Assembly: GCA_965237895.1 (NCBI GenBank)
Contig: CBDEGR010000002.1
Coordinates: 1,922,001 to 1,986,000 of the forward strand
Source of the DNA: CBDEGR01 sp965237895
Lineage (GTDB): Bacteria; Acidobacteriota; Terriglobia; UBA7540; JAPUME01
Direction of reading: 5' to 3'
Length of the DNA stretch: 64,000 nt
Part shown: positions 10,271-22,228 of the stretch, one piece after another
Numbering within the stretch: position 1 is the first letter of the stretch
Layout of the letters: the number at the start of each line of letters is the position of its first letter
The notes under the pieces: generated by a model
Databases searched by the model: none
What the model was told of the DNA's origin: nothing
What the model saw: only the letters and a program-made list of their open reading frames with translations
Program-made: the position numbers and the translations under genes

Positions 10271-11071
10271 TCATGGGTTAATCCGATTACCCGCAGGCCG
10301 ATTCCCCACAGGCCGTTGGCGAACCGGCTTGTACATTCCGACCAACCGCTCAGGGGAGACGCCCAGAAAATAAAGCCCTTGGATGACCACCCAACTCCAA
10401 AGCGTCGCCGGCACGCCTTGGACCCGCCATCGGCGCGAGGAGACACGCAACGGCGGCCGAAGGAAGAGCGTGCGTCCCGCCTTTTCCAGGCGCCGTGCGA
10501 AATCATAGTCTTCCAGTATAGGCAGGGGACGGAATCCGCGAAGGGAGTTAAACACTTGACGCCGCACAAAGATCCCCGAGTCGCCGTAGTAGATGCCGAA
10601 CCATCGTCGCCAGCGGTTGATCAAAGTGAACGTCTTGTTCCAAAAATCTGTACCGTCAAATCCAGAGCCAGCGGATTTAAGATCCCCGAATTCAATATCC
10701 CCAAACTCCACATCAAAATTGCCCCCGACCACCCCGTCCCGCGCCAATCCTGTCTGTAGGTTTCGCAGTGCCTCTTTCGCCAGCCGCACATCGGCGTGAA
10801 GAAACAGGAGCGTCTCTCCGCGCGCCTCCGCAGCTCCTCGATTGAGCTGCACGGCGCGGCCCCGTTCGCAGGTTACCAGCCGAAGGTGTTGCGAGAATTC
10901 CTTTTGCAGCTTGGAGACAATCTGCGGCGTGCCATCCGTACTTTCGCCGTCGGCGACAAGAATTTCAAAACTGTCGTCGAACGCCAGCAGGCTGCGGACC
11001 ATGCTCTCAATATGGGATTGCTCGTTGTAGGAAGGAATGATGATGGAGATGGAGATGGAGATGGAGATCAC
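10271..11071 (-). CDS. family 2 glycosyltransferase (TIGR04283-like)
   Basis: A GT-A fold nucleotide-sugar transferase of 266 residues. After a short (Ile-Ser)4 start it has IIIPSYNEQ, VADGESTDGT, the GRAVQLNRGA motif and LFLHADVRL carrying the DxD-like metal site, all typical of the TIGR04283 group (older name rSAM/selenodomain-associated transferase 2). The C-terminal hydrophobic stretch would sit at the membrane. The first codons come from a perfect (ATGGAG)4 repeat on the opposite strand. The GTG at 11071 is used as start because nothing upstream is in frame; a later Ile codon cannot serve. The acceptor is unknown. Confidence 0.75.
   Translation of the reverse strand: MISISISISIIIPSYNEQSHIESMVRSLLAFDDSFEILVADGESTDGTPQIVSKLQKEFSQHLRLVTCERGRAVQLNRGAAEARGETLLFLHADVRLAKEALRNLQTGLARDGVVGGNFDVEFGDIEFGDLKSAGSGFDGTDFWNKTFTLINRWRRWFGIYYGDSGIFVRRQVFNSLRGFRPLPILEDYDFARRLEKAGRTLFLRPPLRVSSRRWRVQGVPATLWSWVVIQGLYFLGVSPERLVGMYKPVRQRPVGNRPAGNRINP
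11043..11066. repeat. hexanucleotide tandem repeat (ATGGAG)x4
   Basis: Four perfect copies of a 6-bp unit. On the minus strand they encode the Ile-Ser pairs in the first beta strand of the glycosyltransferase, so copy-number changes would lengthen the N-terminus in frame. Confidence 0.9.
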
Positions 11072-11151
11072 AGGAAAGCACCGAGCCAGGGGGCCGGCAG
11101 CGCGATCTCGTTTCGCGCGGAAATTTCGAACCCCGATTCTAGCCGACCTCT

Positions 11152-12104
11152 CTAGCCAACCTCGGTTGCGAGCTGGCCGAGGTGACGCAGGTACGCAAAG
11201 CGCTCGGCCAGAAGCTTCTCTTCGCTGAGGCCGGAAAGCTCTTCCAGCGCGCTCTCCAGCCGAGGCCGAATCAGGTCCGCCGTTTCCTGGAAGTCTTCGT
11301 GGGCCCCACCCTTGGGTTCGGGAATAATATCATGAATCAAGTCGAGCGATTTCAGGTCCGGTGCGGTGAGTTTAAGAATCTGCGCCGCCTCGCGCTTGTG
11401 CTCCCAGTCGCGCCACAGGATGGAAGAGCAACTTTCCGGAGAGATTACCGAATAGATGGAATTTTCCAGCATGAAAACGCGGTCGCCGACGGCAATTCCC
11501 AGCGCGCCGCCGCTGCCGCCTTCGCCGTGGACAAGAACGATGATGGGAACGGTCAATTTGCTGATCTCTTTCAAGTTGAAGGCGATGGCTTCCGCCTGCC
11601 CGCGCTCCTCGGCGCCGATTCCCGGGTAAGCGCCCGGGGTGTCGATAAAGCAGAGAATCGGGCGGCGAAATTTTTCGGCAAGCTGCATCAGCCGGAGCGC
11701 CTTCCGATACCCCTCCGGCCTGCACATGCCGAAATTCCGGTGGACCTTCTGTTTCGTGTCCCGGCCCTTCTGATGGCCCACCACCATCACGGGACGTTTT
11801 CCGAAATAGGCCAAGCCGCCGACCAGGGCCGCATCATCGGCGAATCGCCGGTCGCCGTGCAGCTCATGAAAACGGCGGAAGAGCAATTGGATGAGATCCA
11901 AGGTGTAGGGCCGCTGCGGATGGCGTGCCAGCAGCACCCGTGACCAAGCGTCCTGCCCGCGCGAAATCTCGTCCCGCAGAGAATAAATCTGTTGGCGGAG
12001 ACGCTCAATCTCTTCTTGGGTGGCGGCAGACTCGCCGGACTTTTCCAGCTTGGCAATCTGTCGTTCCAATGATCTTACCGCATCCTTTTTCATCGCTTTC
12101 GGGC

Positions 12105-12108
<4 letters not shown>
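11152..12108 (-). CDS. accA: acetyl-CoA carboxylase carboxyltransferase subunit alpha
   Basis: Transfers CO2 from carboxybiotin to acetyl-CoA to make malonyl-CoA, together with AccD. The chosen ATG at 12108 overlaps the dnaE stop as ATGA and gives 318 residues, matching the usual length of about 319; an in-frame extension to 12156 lies inside dnaE and is not needed. There is an N-terminal coiled helix (SLERQIAKLEKS), then the carboxyltransferase core with DTPGAYPGIGAEERGQAEAIA and GEGGSGGAL. The dnaE-accA pairing is also seen in E. coli. Confidence 0.96.
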
Positions 12109-15677
<3,569 letters not shown>

Positions 15678-15777
15678 TCAGTGGGATTGTATCAGAACTT
15701 CGGGACCGGGAACAAACGCAGAACTGCAAGGGTTCAGAGTGCGGGAAGCGGCTTGGTGCGGAAAACGCCGGCGGCGA

Positions 15778-17088
15778 CTATCGCTTTTTCTTCTTCTTTT
15801 TCTTCTTACCTTTTGGGGGCGCTTTCGCCTCTTCCACCAACGAGAGAATCAATTTTTCCGTCTGATTCGGCGTCCGCACTTTCTTATCCAACAATTCGCG
15901 GAAGATGCGCTCCATCGCATCTTCGAACCTCGGGCCGGGAGGCATTCCAGCCGCCTCCAGTTCCGCATACGGCAACTGGGCTCGAAGCGTCGGAACCTTG
16001 AAAAGGAAATTCTTCACCTCTTTCTTTAAGGAAGCCTTTTTGGAGTAGATCAAAAGGAAAAGCAGCAGCCAGGGCGGTTTCCTCGAAAGCAGATCATACC
16101 CTTGGCTGGGAAGCCGTTTGCGTCCCCCCATGGCCTTGGTGATCTTTTTGGCCTCCGCCTTCAGGCTCAATCCCAATTTTCTTTCACCGGGGATGTTCAA
16201 GATTTTTTTGGCAAACCGGCGGCCCCGGTTCGGACTCAACTTCCGCGTGAGACCGTAGAAATTCAACAGGAAAGGGGACACCTGCGGTACCGTCTGGGCG
16301 GTTTTCCGGATGGACTTGAACTCATCGGCCAGGGCGCGCACCCACGGGAGAGAATGATCCAAGTCGCTCAGAATCCCTTTTTCGGCCAATAGGCTTAAAA
16401 CCTGGCCCGGATTATCTTCTCTCAGTATTTCTCGAAGCTCTTTTCCCTGTTGGGCCGTATTGAGGCTGGAAATCGTTCGATCCTCAAGCGCCCGTTCAAG
16501 CCAAGTCTCGGTGCGCGGCTCCGTTTGGAATCCCAAACGAACTCCCAGCCGATAGAGCCGAAAAATACGAACCGGATCATCCCAGAAACTACGGTTGTCC
16601 AAAGCTCTCAATTCACGGCGTTCCATGTCCGCAATGCCGTTCGTCGGGTCGAGGAAAAGGCCCGAGGAATTGGGATTCAAAGAAACCGCCATGGCATTGA
16701 TCGAAAAATCCCGCCGCCGGAGATCTTCGAAGATCACCGCCGGCATTACCGTAGGCGTACCTCCCACACGGGAATAGGTTTCCCGGCGCGACATCCCAAT
16801 CTCGGCGCGGACGTCGTTTTGAAACACAACCTCAGCCGTTTGGCGTCGCGTGTCGTGGTCGAGAAACAGGAGCTCATTCTTCTTTAATTGACAAAGAACT
16901 TCTCGCGGCTTGCCCTCGACGGCGAAATCCAGATTCCGAATCAGATGTCCGCAGGTGAGATCTCGCACGGCCCCGCCCACCAGGTACAGGTTGACTCCTG
17001 CACGCGCGGCGGCATGGCTCAGACGGTTCAGCACTTCCAGTTGCGCCGCCGATAACCGATTTTCAATCAGAAATTTATAGTCGCTCAT
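15778..17088 (-). CDS. CCA-adding enzyme / poly(A) polymerase family protein with altered catalytic Asp
   Basis: Class II nucleotidyltransferase, 436 residues. Motif A LVGGAVRD is at 36-43, but the following metal-binding pair, normally DxD, reads N52-L-D54 (codon AAT). RRRDFSINAMA (about 124-134) and DDPVRIFRLYRLG (about 167-179) are conserved, as is a GKELREIL helix. The C-terminus ends in a run of lysines produced by an AAG-rich tract (15781-15813), which could bind RNA. The missing first Asp makes normal CCA addition doubtful; the gene may be a diverged paralogue. It lies about 100 bp upstream of dnaE and 30 bp downstream of the Xer gene. Confidence 0.8.
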   Translation of the reverse strand: MSDYKFLIENRLSAAQLEVLNRLSHAAARAGVNLYLVGGAVRDLTCGHLIRNLDFAVEGKPREVLCQLKKNELLFLDHDTRRQTAEVVFQNDVRAEIGMSRRETYSRVGGTPTVMPAVIFEDLRRRDFSINAMAVSLNPNSSGLFLDPTNGIADMERRELRALDNRSFWDDPVRIFRLYRLGVRLGFQTEPRTETWLERALEDRTISSLNTAQQGKELREILREDNPGQVLSLLAEKGILSDLDHSLPWVRALADEFKSIRKTAQTVPQVSPFLLNFYGLTRKLSPNRGRRFAKKILNIPGERKLGLSLKAEAKKITKAMGGRKRLPSQGYDLLSRKPPWLLLFLLIYSKKASLKKEVKNFLFKVPTLRAQLPYAELEAAGMPPGPRFEDAMERIFRELLDKKVRTPNQTEKLILSLVEEAKAPPKGKKKKKKKKR

Positions 17089-17118
17089 TAGGGAGCCAAC
17101 CCCGAAATTGTTTCCATC

Positions 17119-18054
17119 CTATGCCCGCGGGTGGCAGTCCCGATAGACCTGCTGCAACCGCTCTTGCAGAACATGCGTGTAGATCTCGGTTGTGGAAAGG
17201 TCGCTATGCCCCAGCAACGTCTGCACCGTCCGCAGATCGGCCCCCCGCTCCAGCATATGCGTAGCGAAAGTGTGCCGCAGCAAGTGAGGCGTCAGCGGTG
17301 TTCTTAACCCGGCGCGGCGGCCGCGCAGCGAGAGGGTCTTCCATACTCCCACGCGGCTGATTTTGCCCCCCCTTACATTCAAAAAGAGGGCGTCGGGAGA
17401 ACTCGGCTTTGCCAGCCTCGGCCGGCCCGACCGTAGGTACTCCTCCACGCCGGAAAGCGCCGATCTCCCTACAGGGATCAACCTCTCCTTGCTGCCCTTC
17501 CCCATGCAGCGAATGATCCCCGCCTGGGGATGAAGATCGCCCAGGCGCAGGTTGATCAGCTCAGAGACCCGCATCCCGGTGGCATAGAGCAACTCCAGCA
17601 CGGCACGGTCCCGATCTTTTAAAGGAGAGTCTTGCCCGGCCCCTGGGCCGGGGCCCATTATTGCCTCTAACTCATTTTCAGAAAGGAACTTAGGGAGTCG
17701 CTGCCAAGTTTTTGGAACGGAAATATCATCGGTAGGGTCTACCTCTATTCGGCCCTCGCTTAGGAGGAAGCGGTAAAAGTTCCTGAGGCTTACTAGATGA
17801 CGCGCTCTAGAATTGGCCTCCAGCCCATGAGAATAGAGCCGTTCCAGAAAGCCGCGTATATGCTCCTTTCGCGCCGCCTCAGGCTCCAACCCCCTCTCTT
17901 TTAGCAAGGCTACCCACTTCACCAGGTCGCGCCGATAGCTCGAGACGCTATTCCTCGCCAACCCCTTCTCAATCGTAAGGTATTGAATATAAGCTTCTAC
18001 GCTCTGAGGCAAGGACTTATTCAGAACGATTCTCCCAGGGCCGTAAAGCTCCAC
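17119..18054 (-). CDS. xerD: tyrosine recombinase XerC/XerD type
   Basis: Site-specific recombinase that resolves chromosome dimers at dif, 311 residues. It has an N-terminal SAM-like DNA-binding domain (about 15-100) and a C-terminal catalytic domain with Arg in ATGMRVSEL, Lys in KGSKERLIPVG, HLLRHTFATH, GHSDLSTTEIYTHV and the nucleophile Tyr within that last motif. The size and lack of nearby mobile genes argue for the housekeeping Xer rather than an integrase; C versus D cannot be settled here. The N-terminal 13 residues before NKSLPQSVEAY may not be real. Confidence 0.88.
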   Translation of the reverse strand: MELYGPGRIVLNKSLPQSVEAYIQYLTIEKGLARNSVSSYRRDLVKWVALLKERGLEPEAARKEHIRGFLERLYSHGLEANSRARHLVSLRNFYRFLLSEGRIEVDPTDDISVPKTWQRLPKFLSENELEAIMGPGPGAGQDSPLKDRDRAVLELLYATGMRVSELINLRLGDLHPQAGIIRCMGKGSKERLIPVGRSALSGVEEYLRSGRPRLAKPSSPDALFLNVRGGKISRVGVWKTLSLRGRRAGLRTPLTPHLLRHTFATHMLERGADLRTVQTLLGHSDLSTTEIYTHVLQERLQQVYRDCHPRA

Positions 18055-18412
18055 GCCACAACATTTCTCCCCGTAAAAGGCCTAAACCCTACGACAACCG
18101 AAAGAAATCCCCGCACCAAACGGGTGGCAGCCGGGAAACGATATTTCGCCTTCCCCAGTGAATCTGAGACCACCCCGAAATGAGCAGGGTTGGAGATTCC
18201 ATAATTCTTTAAGTAATTGAAAAACAGCGGCTAATCTTCCATCTGGACCCGCTTAAACCAACCGCAAGTCCGCATATTGCCTGCCCGGCTACTTGCGGGC
18301 AGGGCCTTGACAGCCCCCAACTGAAGCATATACTACCCATTAGCTGCAAAAATGCAACGAAATTCGCCCCTGAGCTCCCTGATGGGAGCCATAACCAAGC
18401 CTTAGGAAGACC
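18055..18412. other. 358-bp intergenic region between divergent genes
   Basis: No credible reading frame. It contains an 8-bp stem with an 8-nt loop at 18280-18303 (CCTGCCCG / CGGGCAGG) that is not followed by a T run, and then a promoter facing right at 18307-18334. The hairpin ends 3 bp before the -35 box, so it might be an operator or an upstream terminator. Otherwise I see nothing. Confidence 0.6.
18307..18334 (+). promoter_or_regulatory. sigma70-type promoter for the DUF6982-like gene
   Basis: Perfect -35 TTGACA (18307-18312), 16-bp spacer, -10 TATACT (18329-18334), one mismatch from TATAAT. It faces the gene starting at 18416, giving a leader of about 75 nt. Confidence 0.7.
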
Positions 18413-18415
18413 TTG

Positions 18416-18913
18416 GTGGAAACGCTTAACTCTTCAACTCTCAAGAAGATCGTAGCCAGGAAATTCGACGGGGAAGAGATTCAAGGCCACATCAACAACG
18501 CAGCCTTTCTGGGACCCGAAGGTTTTGAGGTTCTGGACCTCTCTGGACGCGTCCAAGTTATTCTAATAGAAGAAGTTAAGGGGATTTATTTCGTCCGCGA
18601 CTTCGACTCCTGGCCGACCCGCAACGAGCGGAAGGTCTTTCTCTCCCGTCCTAAGATCGGCGGCCTATGGGTCAAGCTGACCTTTCGAGATAATGATGTT
18701 ATTGAAGGAGTTATCCCCAACGACCTGACCTCGCACCAGGACCCCGGCCTGATGGTCACGCCGCCCGATGTCTCCGGCAACAGCCAGAAGATCTACATTC
18801 CGAAATCGGCCCTGGTCAAAATGGAGGTTCGCGGCGTGGTCACCGCCGGCGGAGCCAACCGGGCACGTCGCAAGGCAACAGAAATTTCCCGTCAATATCG
18901 GCTCTTCTCCTAA
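18416..18913 (+). CDS. DUF6982-like conserved protein
   Basis: About 165 residues with no signal peptide or membrane segment. The sequence resembles a conserved family I associate with Acidobacteriota (DUF6982): RKFDGEEIQGHIN, then VKGIYFVRDFD, ERKVFLSRPK, LWVKLTFRDNDVIEGVIPNDL and a final KIYIPKSALVKMEV. The biochemical role is unknown. GTG at 18416 is preferred because AGGA lies 8 nt upstream; a TTG at 18413 is also in frame. A strong promoter precedes it and lpxD follows after 186 bp on the same strand. Confidence 0.7.
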   Translation: METLNSSTLKKIVARKFDGEEIQGHINNAAFLGPEGFEVLDLSGRVQVILIEEVKGIYFVRDFDSWPTRNERKVFLSRPKIGGLWVKLTFRDNDVIEGVIPNDLTSHQDPGLMVTPPDVSGNSQKIYIPKSALVKMEVRGVVTAGGANRARRKATEISRQYRLFS

Positions 18914-19099
18914 ACGCCGCCCTTCCCGAGCATCCTTTTCACCTCCAGGCTAATCCCCTCCGGGCTTCTCAATACCCTTCCGTAAGTATAGACTTCCCTT
19001 TCGGCTCTTATTTTATGATGCGCGGCCCGGGACCTTACCCGGAGCCGGTAGCTTTTACTGACAGGAATACAATGAAACTTGGTATTGAAAGGAACCACC

Positions 19100-20107
19100 A
19101 TGAAACTCGGCGAGATTGCCCAACGGCTGGGATGTAAACTGGAAGGCTCCCCCGATATCGACATCATCGGCATCCGGGGATTGGAGGAGGCCGGGCCCTC
19201 GGAGCTCTCCTTCGTCTCAAACCGCAAGTACCTGCCCAAGATCAAGACCACGCGCGCGGGGGGGCTGATCGTCGACGAAAATCTGCCGAAACCCCAGCAG
19301 GCCGTCTTGCGCTCCGGCGACCCCTATGCAACGTTCGCCCGCGCCTTGGCACTCTTCTATCAGCCACCCCGCCCCTCGCCCGGAGTTCACCCGACGGCGG
19401 TGGTCGCGCCCACGGCCAAGATCGGGCGGAACGCTTCGATTGGGCCGTACGTGGTCATCGAAGACAATGCCGAGATCGGCGACGATGCCGTGCTGAAGAG
19501 CCAAGTGGTGATCTATACAGGCGCCAAGATCGGCCGGCGCTTCTTCGCGCACTCCCACGCCGTGGTGCGCGAGTACTGCGTGCTCGGCGACGACGTGATC
19601 CTCCAGAACGGCGCCGTCATCGGCTGCGACGGCTATGGGTTCGCCAAGCAGCCCGACGGGACCTATGAAAAGATTGTGGCAGCGGGAACGACCGTGCTCG
19701 AAGACCGCGTGGAGGTTCAGGCGAACGCCTGTCTCGACCGCGCCACGGTGGGCGAGACGCGCGTCCGCGCCGGAGCCAAGATCGACAATCTGGTTCAGGT
19801 GGGGCACAGTTGCCAAATCGGAGAGAATACCCTTCTCTGCGCGCAGGTGGGGCTGGCAGGTACGACGACACTGGGGAAGAATTGCGTCATGACCGGACAG
19901 GTGGGCGTGGCCGGGCACTGCACGATCGGCGATAACGTGATCGCCACGGCGCAGTCCGGCATCCCCAACGACGTGCCGTCGAATAAAATCATCTCCGGCT
20001 ACCCGGCGATTGATAATCGGGTGTGGCTCAAATGCTCAGCGGCGTTTACCAGGTTGCCGGAGATTTATAAGGCTTTCCGTAAAACCTCAACTACGAAAAT
20101 CCCATAA
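19100..20107 (+). CDS. lpxD: UDP-3-O-(3-hydroxyacyl)glucosamine N-acyltransferase
   Basis: Third enzyme of lipid A synthesis, adding the N-linked acyl chain from acyl-ACP. ATG at 19100 (with AAAGGA just upstream) gives 335 residues, the usual size; a start 21 nt upstream is less likely. The N-terminal uridine-binding domain (MKLGEIAQRLGCKLEG) is followed by a left-handed beta-helix of hexapeptide repeats from about residue 100 to 320. The catalytic His lies in NLVQVGH, equivalent to E. coli NLVQIAH. It shows that the organism makes lipid A. A broken hicB overlaps its 3' end on the other strand. Confidence 0.96.
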   Translation: MKLGEIAQRLGCKLEGSPDIDIIGIRGLEEAGPSELSFVSNRKYLPKIKTTRAGGLIVDENLPKPQQAVLRSGDPYATFARALALFYQPPRPSPGVHPTAVVAPTAKIGRNASIGPYVVIEDNAEIGDDAVLKSQVVIYTGAKIGRRFFAHSHAVVREYCVLGDDVILQNGAVIGCDGYGFAKQPDGTYEKIVAAGTTVLEDRVEVQANACLDRATVGETRVRAGAKIDNLVQVGHSCQIGENTLLCAQVGLAGTTTLGKNCVMTGQVGVAGHCTIGDNVIATAQSGIPNDVPSNKIISGYPAIDNRVWLKCSAAFTRLPEIYKAFRKTSTTKIP

Positions 20108-20269
20108 TCCGCCGCCCTGCCAAACATTTTCGAGGATTTTCGTTGGAGCGATTAAGAAGCTCTCTGCAATCGTCTCGCTCTGGGTGTGACAACCGGGGAG
20201 GACAAGGCAGAAGACATGGTATCCTCCCTCGGCCTCCTTCTCAAAAATCACTGTATAACGGTGAGCCAT
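20087..20269 (-). pseudogene. HicB-like antitoxin, truncated
   Basis: The first 37 residues match the HicB/UPF0150 fold (RYTVIFEKEAEGGYHVFCLVLPGCHTQSET), a partial RNase-H-like domain normally followed by an EALANIKEAI helix. After QSETIAES the sequence loses similarity and stops at residue 60, running into the opposite-strand end of lpxD. No HicA toxin gene is nearby. It is best read as a decayed orphan antitoxin. Confidence 0.6.
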
Positions 20270-20333
20270 CGAATGCCTACAATGCTGATATTCTAGCGCA
20301 GCCTTACGCCCCCAGATAGTACATTCCCTTGCC

Positions 20334-20738
20334 TCAATTTTCCTTCCACCCCTCCAGCAACTGCACGATATTCCCGTCCGGGTCTTTGAAGAAGGCGAGC
20401 GTCATCCAGGACAACGCAGGTGAGGTTTGCGGCGGGACGGTGAAGTTCACATCAATCTTCATGCGCTCATGGTAGTCAGCGACGCTATCCACCTTCAGGG
20501 CAAAGTGCTTGAAGCCCACGGGCTGCTCTCCTCCCATAACCTGGGGGCCTTCACCCGCAGAGCCCTTGCCCGCATCGCTCGACTTGAAAAGCTCCAGGTA
20601 GAAATCTCCCAGGCGAATAAAGACCACCGGGTTCCCGTTGGGGTCGGTGAAGGTCAGGACGCGCTCGAAGCCGAACCACTTTTTATAAAACTCCTCGGTT
20701 GCGGCATTGTCCCTGCAACTGAGCGCGATATGGTGCAT
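20334..20738 (-). CDS. VOC-superfamily (glyoxalase/bleomycin-resistance fold) protein
   Basis: A 134-residue protein with paired beta-alpha-beta-beta-beta units. HHIALSCRDN at the start, FYKKWFGFERV, IRLGDFYLELF, FKHFALKVD and the final FFKDPDGNIVQLLE carry the usual metal-ligand positions (His near the N-terminus, Glu at the end). Substrate unknown. ATG 20738 is chosen because homology begins there; a GTG at 20750 and a longer frame to 20813 also exist. It is a single gene on the minus strand. Confidence 0.8.
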   Translation of the reverse strand: MHHIALSCRDNAATEEFYKKWFGFERVLTFTDPNGNPVVFIRLGDFYLELFKSSDAGKGSAGEGPQVMGGEQPVGFKHFALKVDSVADYHERMKIDVNFTVPPQTSPALSWMTLAFFKDPDGNIVQLLEGWKEN

Positions 20739-20856
20739 TGCTTTGGGCACCGGTTCATCCACCTCAAGGAAAGGATTTAAGAAAAATAGATTATACCGCA
20801 GGACGCAAAACAAGCGGGCCGCTTGTGGTTAAAGTGCCGCTAAAACTACGAGGAAA

Positions 20857-21045
20857 TTATGAGGGCTGTGAGGACTCGTCCTTTTGCGGGCTGCACTCAT
20901 CTTCATGCTGCCCAGACTGGGCGTCTTCCTGCCCGGATCGGGCAGAGCGGCTGGACCGTCAACCCAGGCCGGCGAGGCCGGGAAAGCGGGAGATCAACAA
21001 GAGATAAGCTACCAGGAATCCGATTACATAAAGAAAAGTTTCCAT
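20857..21045 (-). pseudogene. small single-pass membrane protein with in-frame TGA
   Basis: ATG at 21045, with CAGGG just upstream, opens a frame with one hydrophobic helix (FLYVIGFLVAYLLLI) and then a TGA after GLAGLG (codon 29). The same frame continues with a hydrophilic Ser/Gln/Asp-rich tail to a TAA at 20857. If TGA were TGG, the protein would be 62 residues. It fits between the damaged DUF3179 gene and the VOC gene. Either a 28-residue peptide or a nonsense-mutated small gene; unrecognised. Confidence 0.35.
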
Positions 21046-21063
21046 ACTAGAACCCTGTCAATA

Positions 21064-22057
21064 TTATAACCCCAAGGGAGGTGCCACCCGTCGCCTTGCC
21101 TTATAGATTTTCGCATTCGGATAGAAGGCCCGCGCGTTGTCGAGAAACGAAATAAACGAGCCGACCGGCCGCCCGTCGGCGCCTTTCGCCTGGGCCGTCT
21201 TCCGCATCGGGTCGTACTCGATGACCACCTGTTCCCCGGCAATTATTTCCGTCACCCGGTTCCCCGCCTTTCTCAACTGGGAAAACGGGTAAATGAAAGT
21301 GCGCGCCTTGCCGTTCGCCGGAATGATCAGCGCCTGGCGACGGTCGAGCGCCCAGGAGCCGTACGGGTCGCGCGAGTAGTCGCGCTGGTAGCCCGGTCCG
21401 AAACGAGAGCACCGTGGTGCGCGGATGCATCTTCTTCCATTGCGCCCAGGTCACGTGTACCGCAGGCAGCACTGTTAACTTCTTGCCCGCCGATGCGCCC
21501 GTCACCGCCTGCCCGAGCAGTTGCGCCCACAGGCTGTCGGTCTCGACATCATAGAAGAGCAGATTTCGCTGGTAGAGCAGACCGGAGACGTGAAACCTCA
21601 ATTTCTCTCCGTCCAGTTGCGGGTCGTAAACTACGCCCGAGCCGCAGAGCGGGCACCAACTGACCATCACCAGCTGGTTGCCTACCTGATCATTCACAAT
21701 CTCATGCCAGTTGAGAATGCGAACGGGATAGGCCTTGGCCACCCCGCCGAACTCCAGCCCGACGACGATGTCCGAAGATTTTAAGATGCCGTCCGCCTTC
21801 GCGGCGGAGATGAACGCCGGGTTGTCGAGCGACGGGATGCCGTTACGCGGCGGGCCGCCGGAGAGGATTTCATCCAGGGGAATCAGGTGCCGGGTGACGT
21901 CGAACGGTTTCTCGCCGCGCCCGGCGGGGATATACCGGGCCTTCTTCTCCACTCGAAGGGCTGAATCTCGATCCGCATCGTTTGCCCAGAGCGCAACTCC
22001 CCCAACTCCCGTAAAAAGTGCCAGAGCAAAAGCCGATGCAGTAAGCGTCCGTCGCAT
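21064..22057 (-). pseudogene. DUF3179 secreted protein, +1 frameshift
   Basis: Secreted or periplasmic protein: N-terminal signal peptide (LTASAFALALFTGVGGVALWA), then the DUF3179 core with VGLEFGGVAKAYPVRIL, WHEIVND and the cysteine motif WCPLCGSG. After VLSFRTG the phase is lost. Removing one C from CCC at 21392-21394 restores GYQRDYSRDPYGSW and the remaining C-terminal part, which stops at 21064. The corrected length is 330 residues. The function of DUF3179 is not established; the Cys pair suggests metal or redox chemistry. Confidence 0.8.
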
Positions 22058-22228
22058 AATCCGTCCACCCTTGCCCCTCCCAGTTGGAAGGACCTATCCC
22101 GTTTCTAAGAACAGATGCCCGGCATCGGGCTTGGTTACGAAATTCGGACTGGGGATTGAGTTTTCCCGGAGGGAATTCAGCCTAAGGAACTCTGCAACTC
22201 CTTGACAACAAACAACGTAATAAAAGAG

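Noticed and set aside
11043..11066. Hexamer repeat as a CRISPR array or regulatory iteron
   Set aside because: Units are contiguous 6-mers without spacers and lie in coding sequence.
20950..20965. Reading the in-frame TGA of the small ORF as selenocysteine
   Set aside because: The hydrophilic tail has no redox motif and I see no SECIS-like hairpin right after the TGA; a Trp-to-stop change is simpler.
22117..22130. GCCCG/CGGGC hairpin after plsC as a terminator
   Set aside because: Only a 5-bp stem and no T run on either strand.
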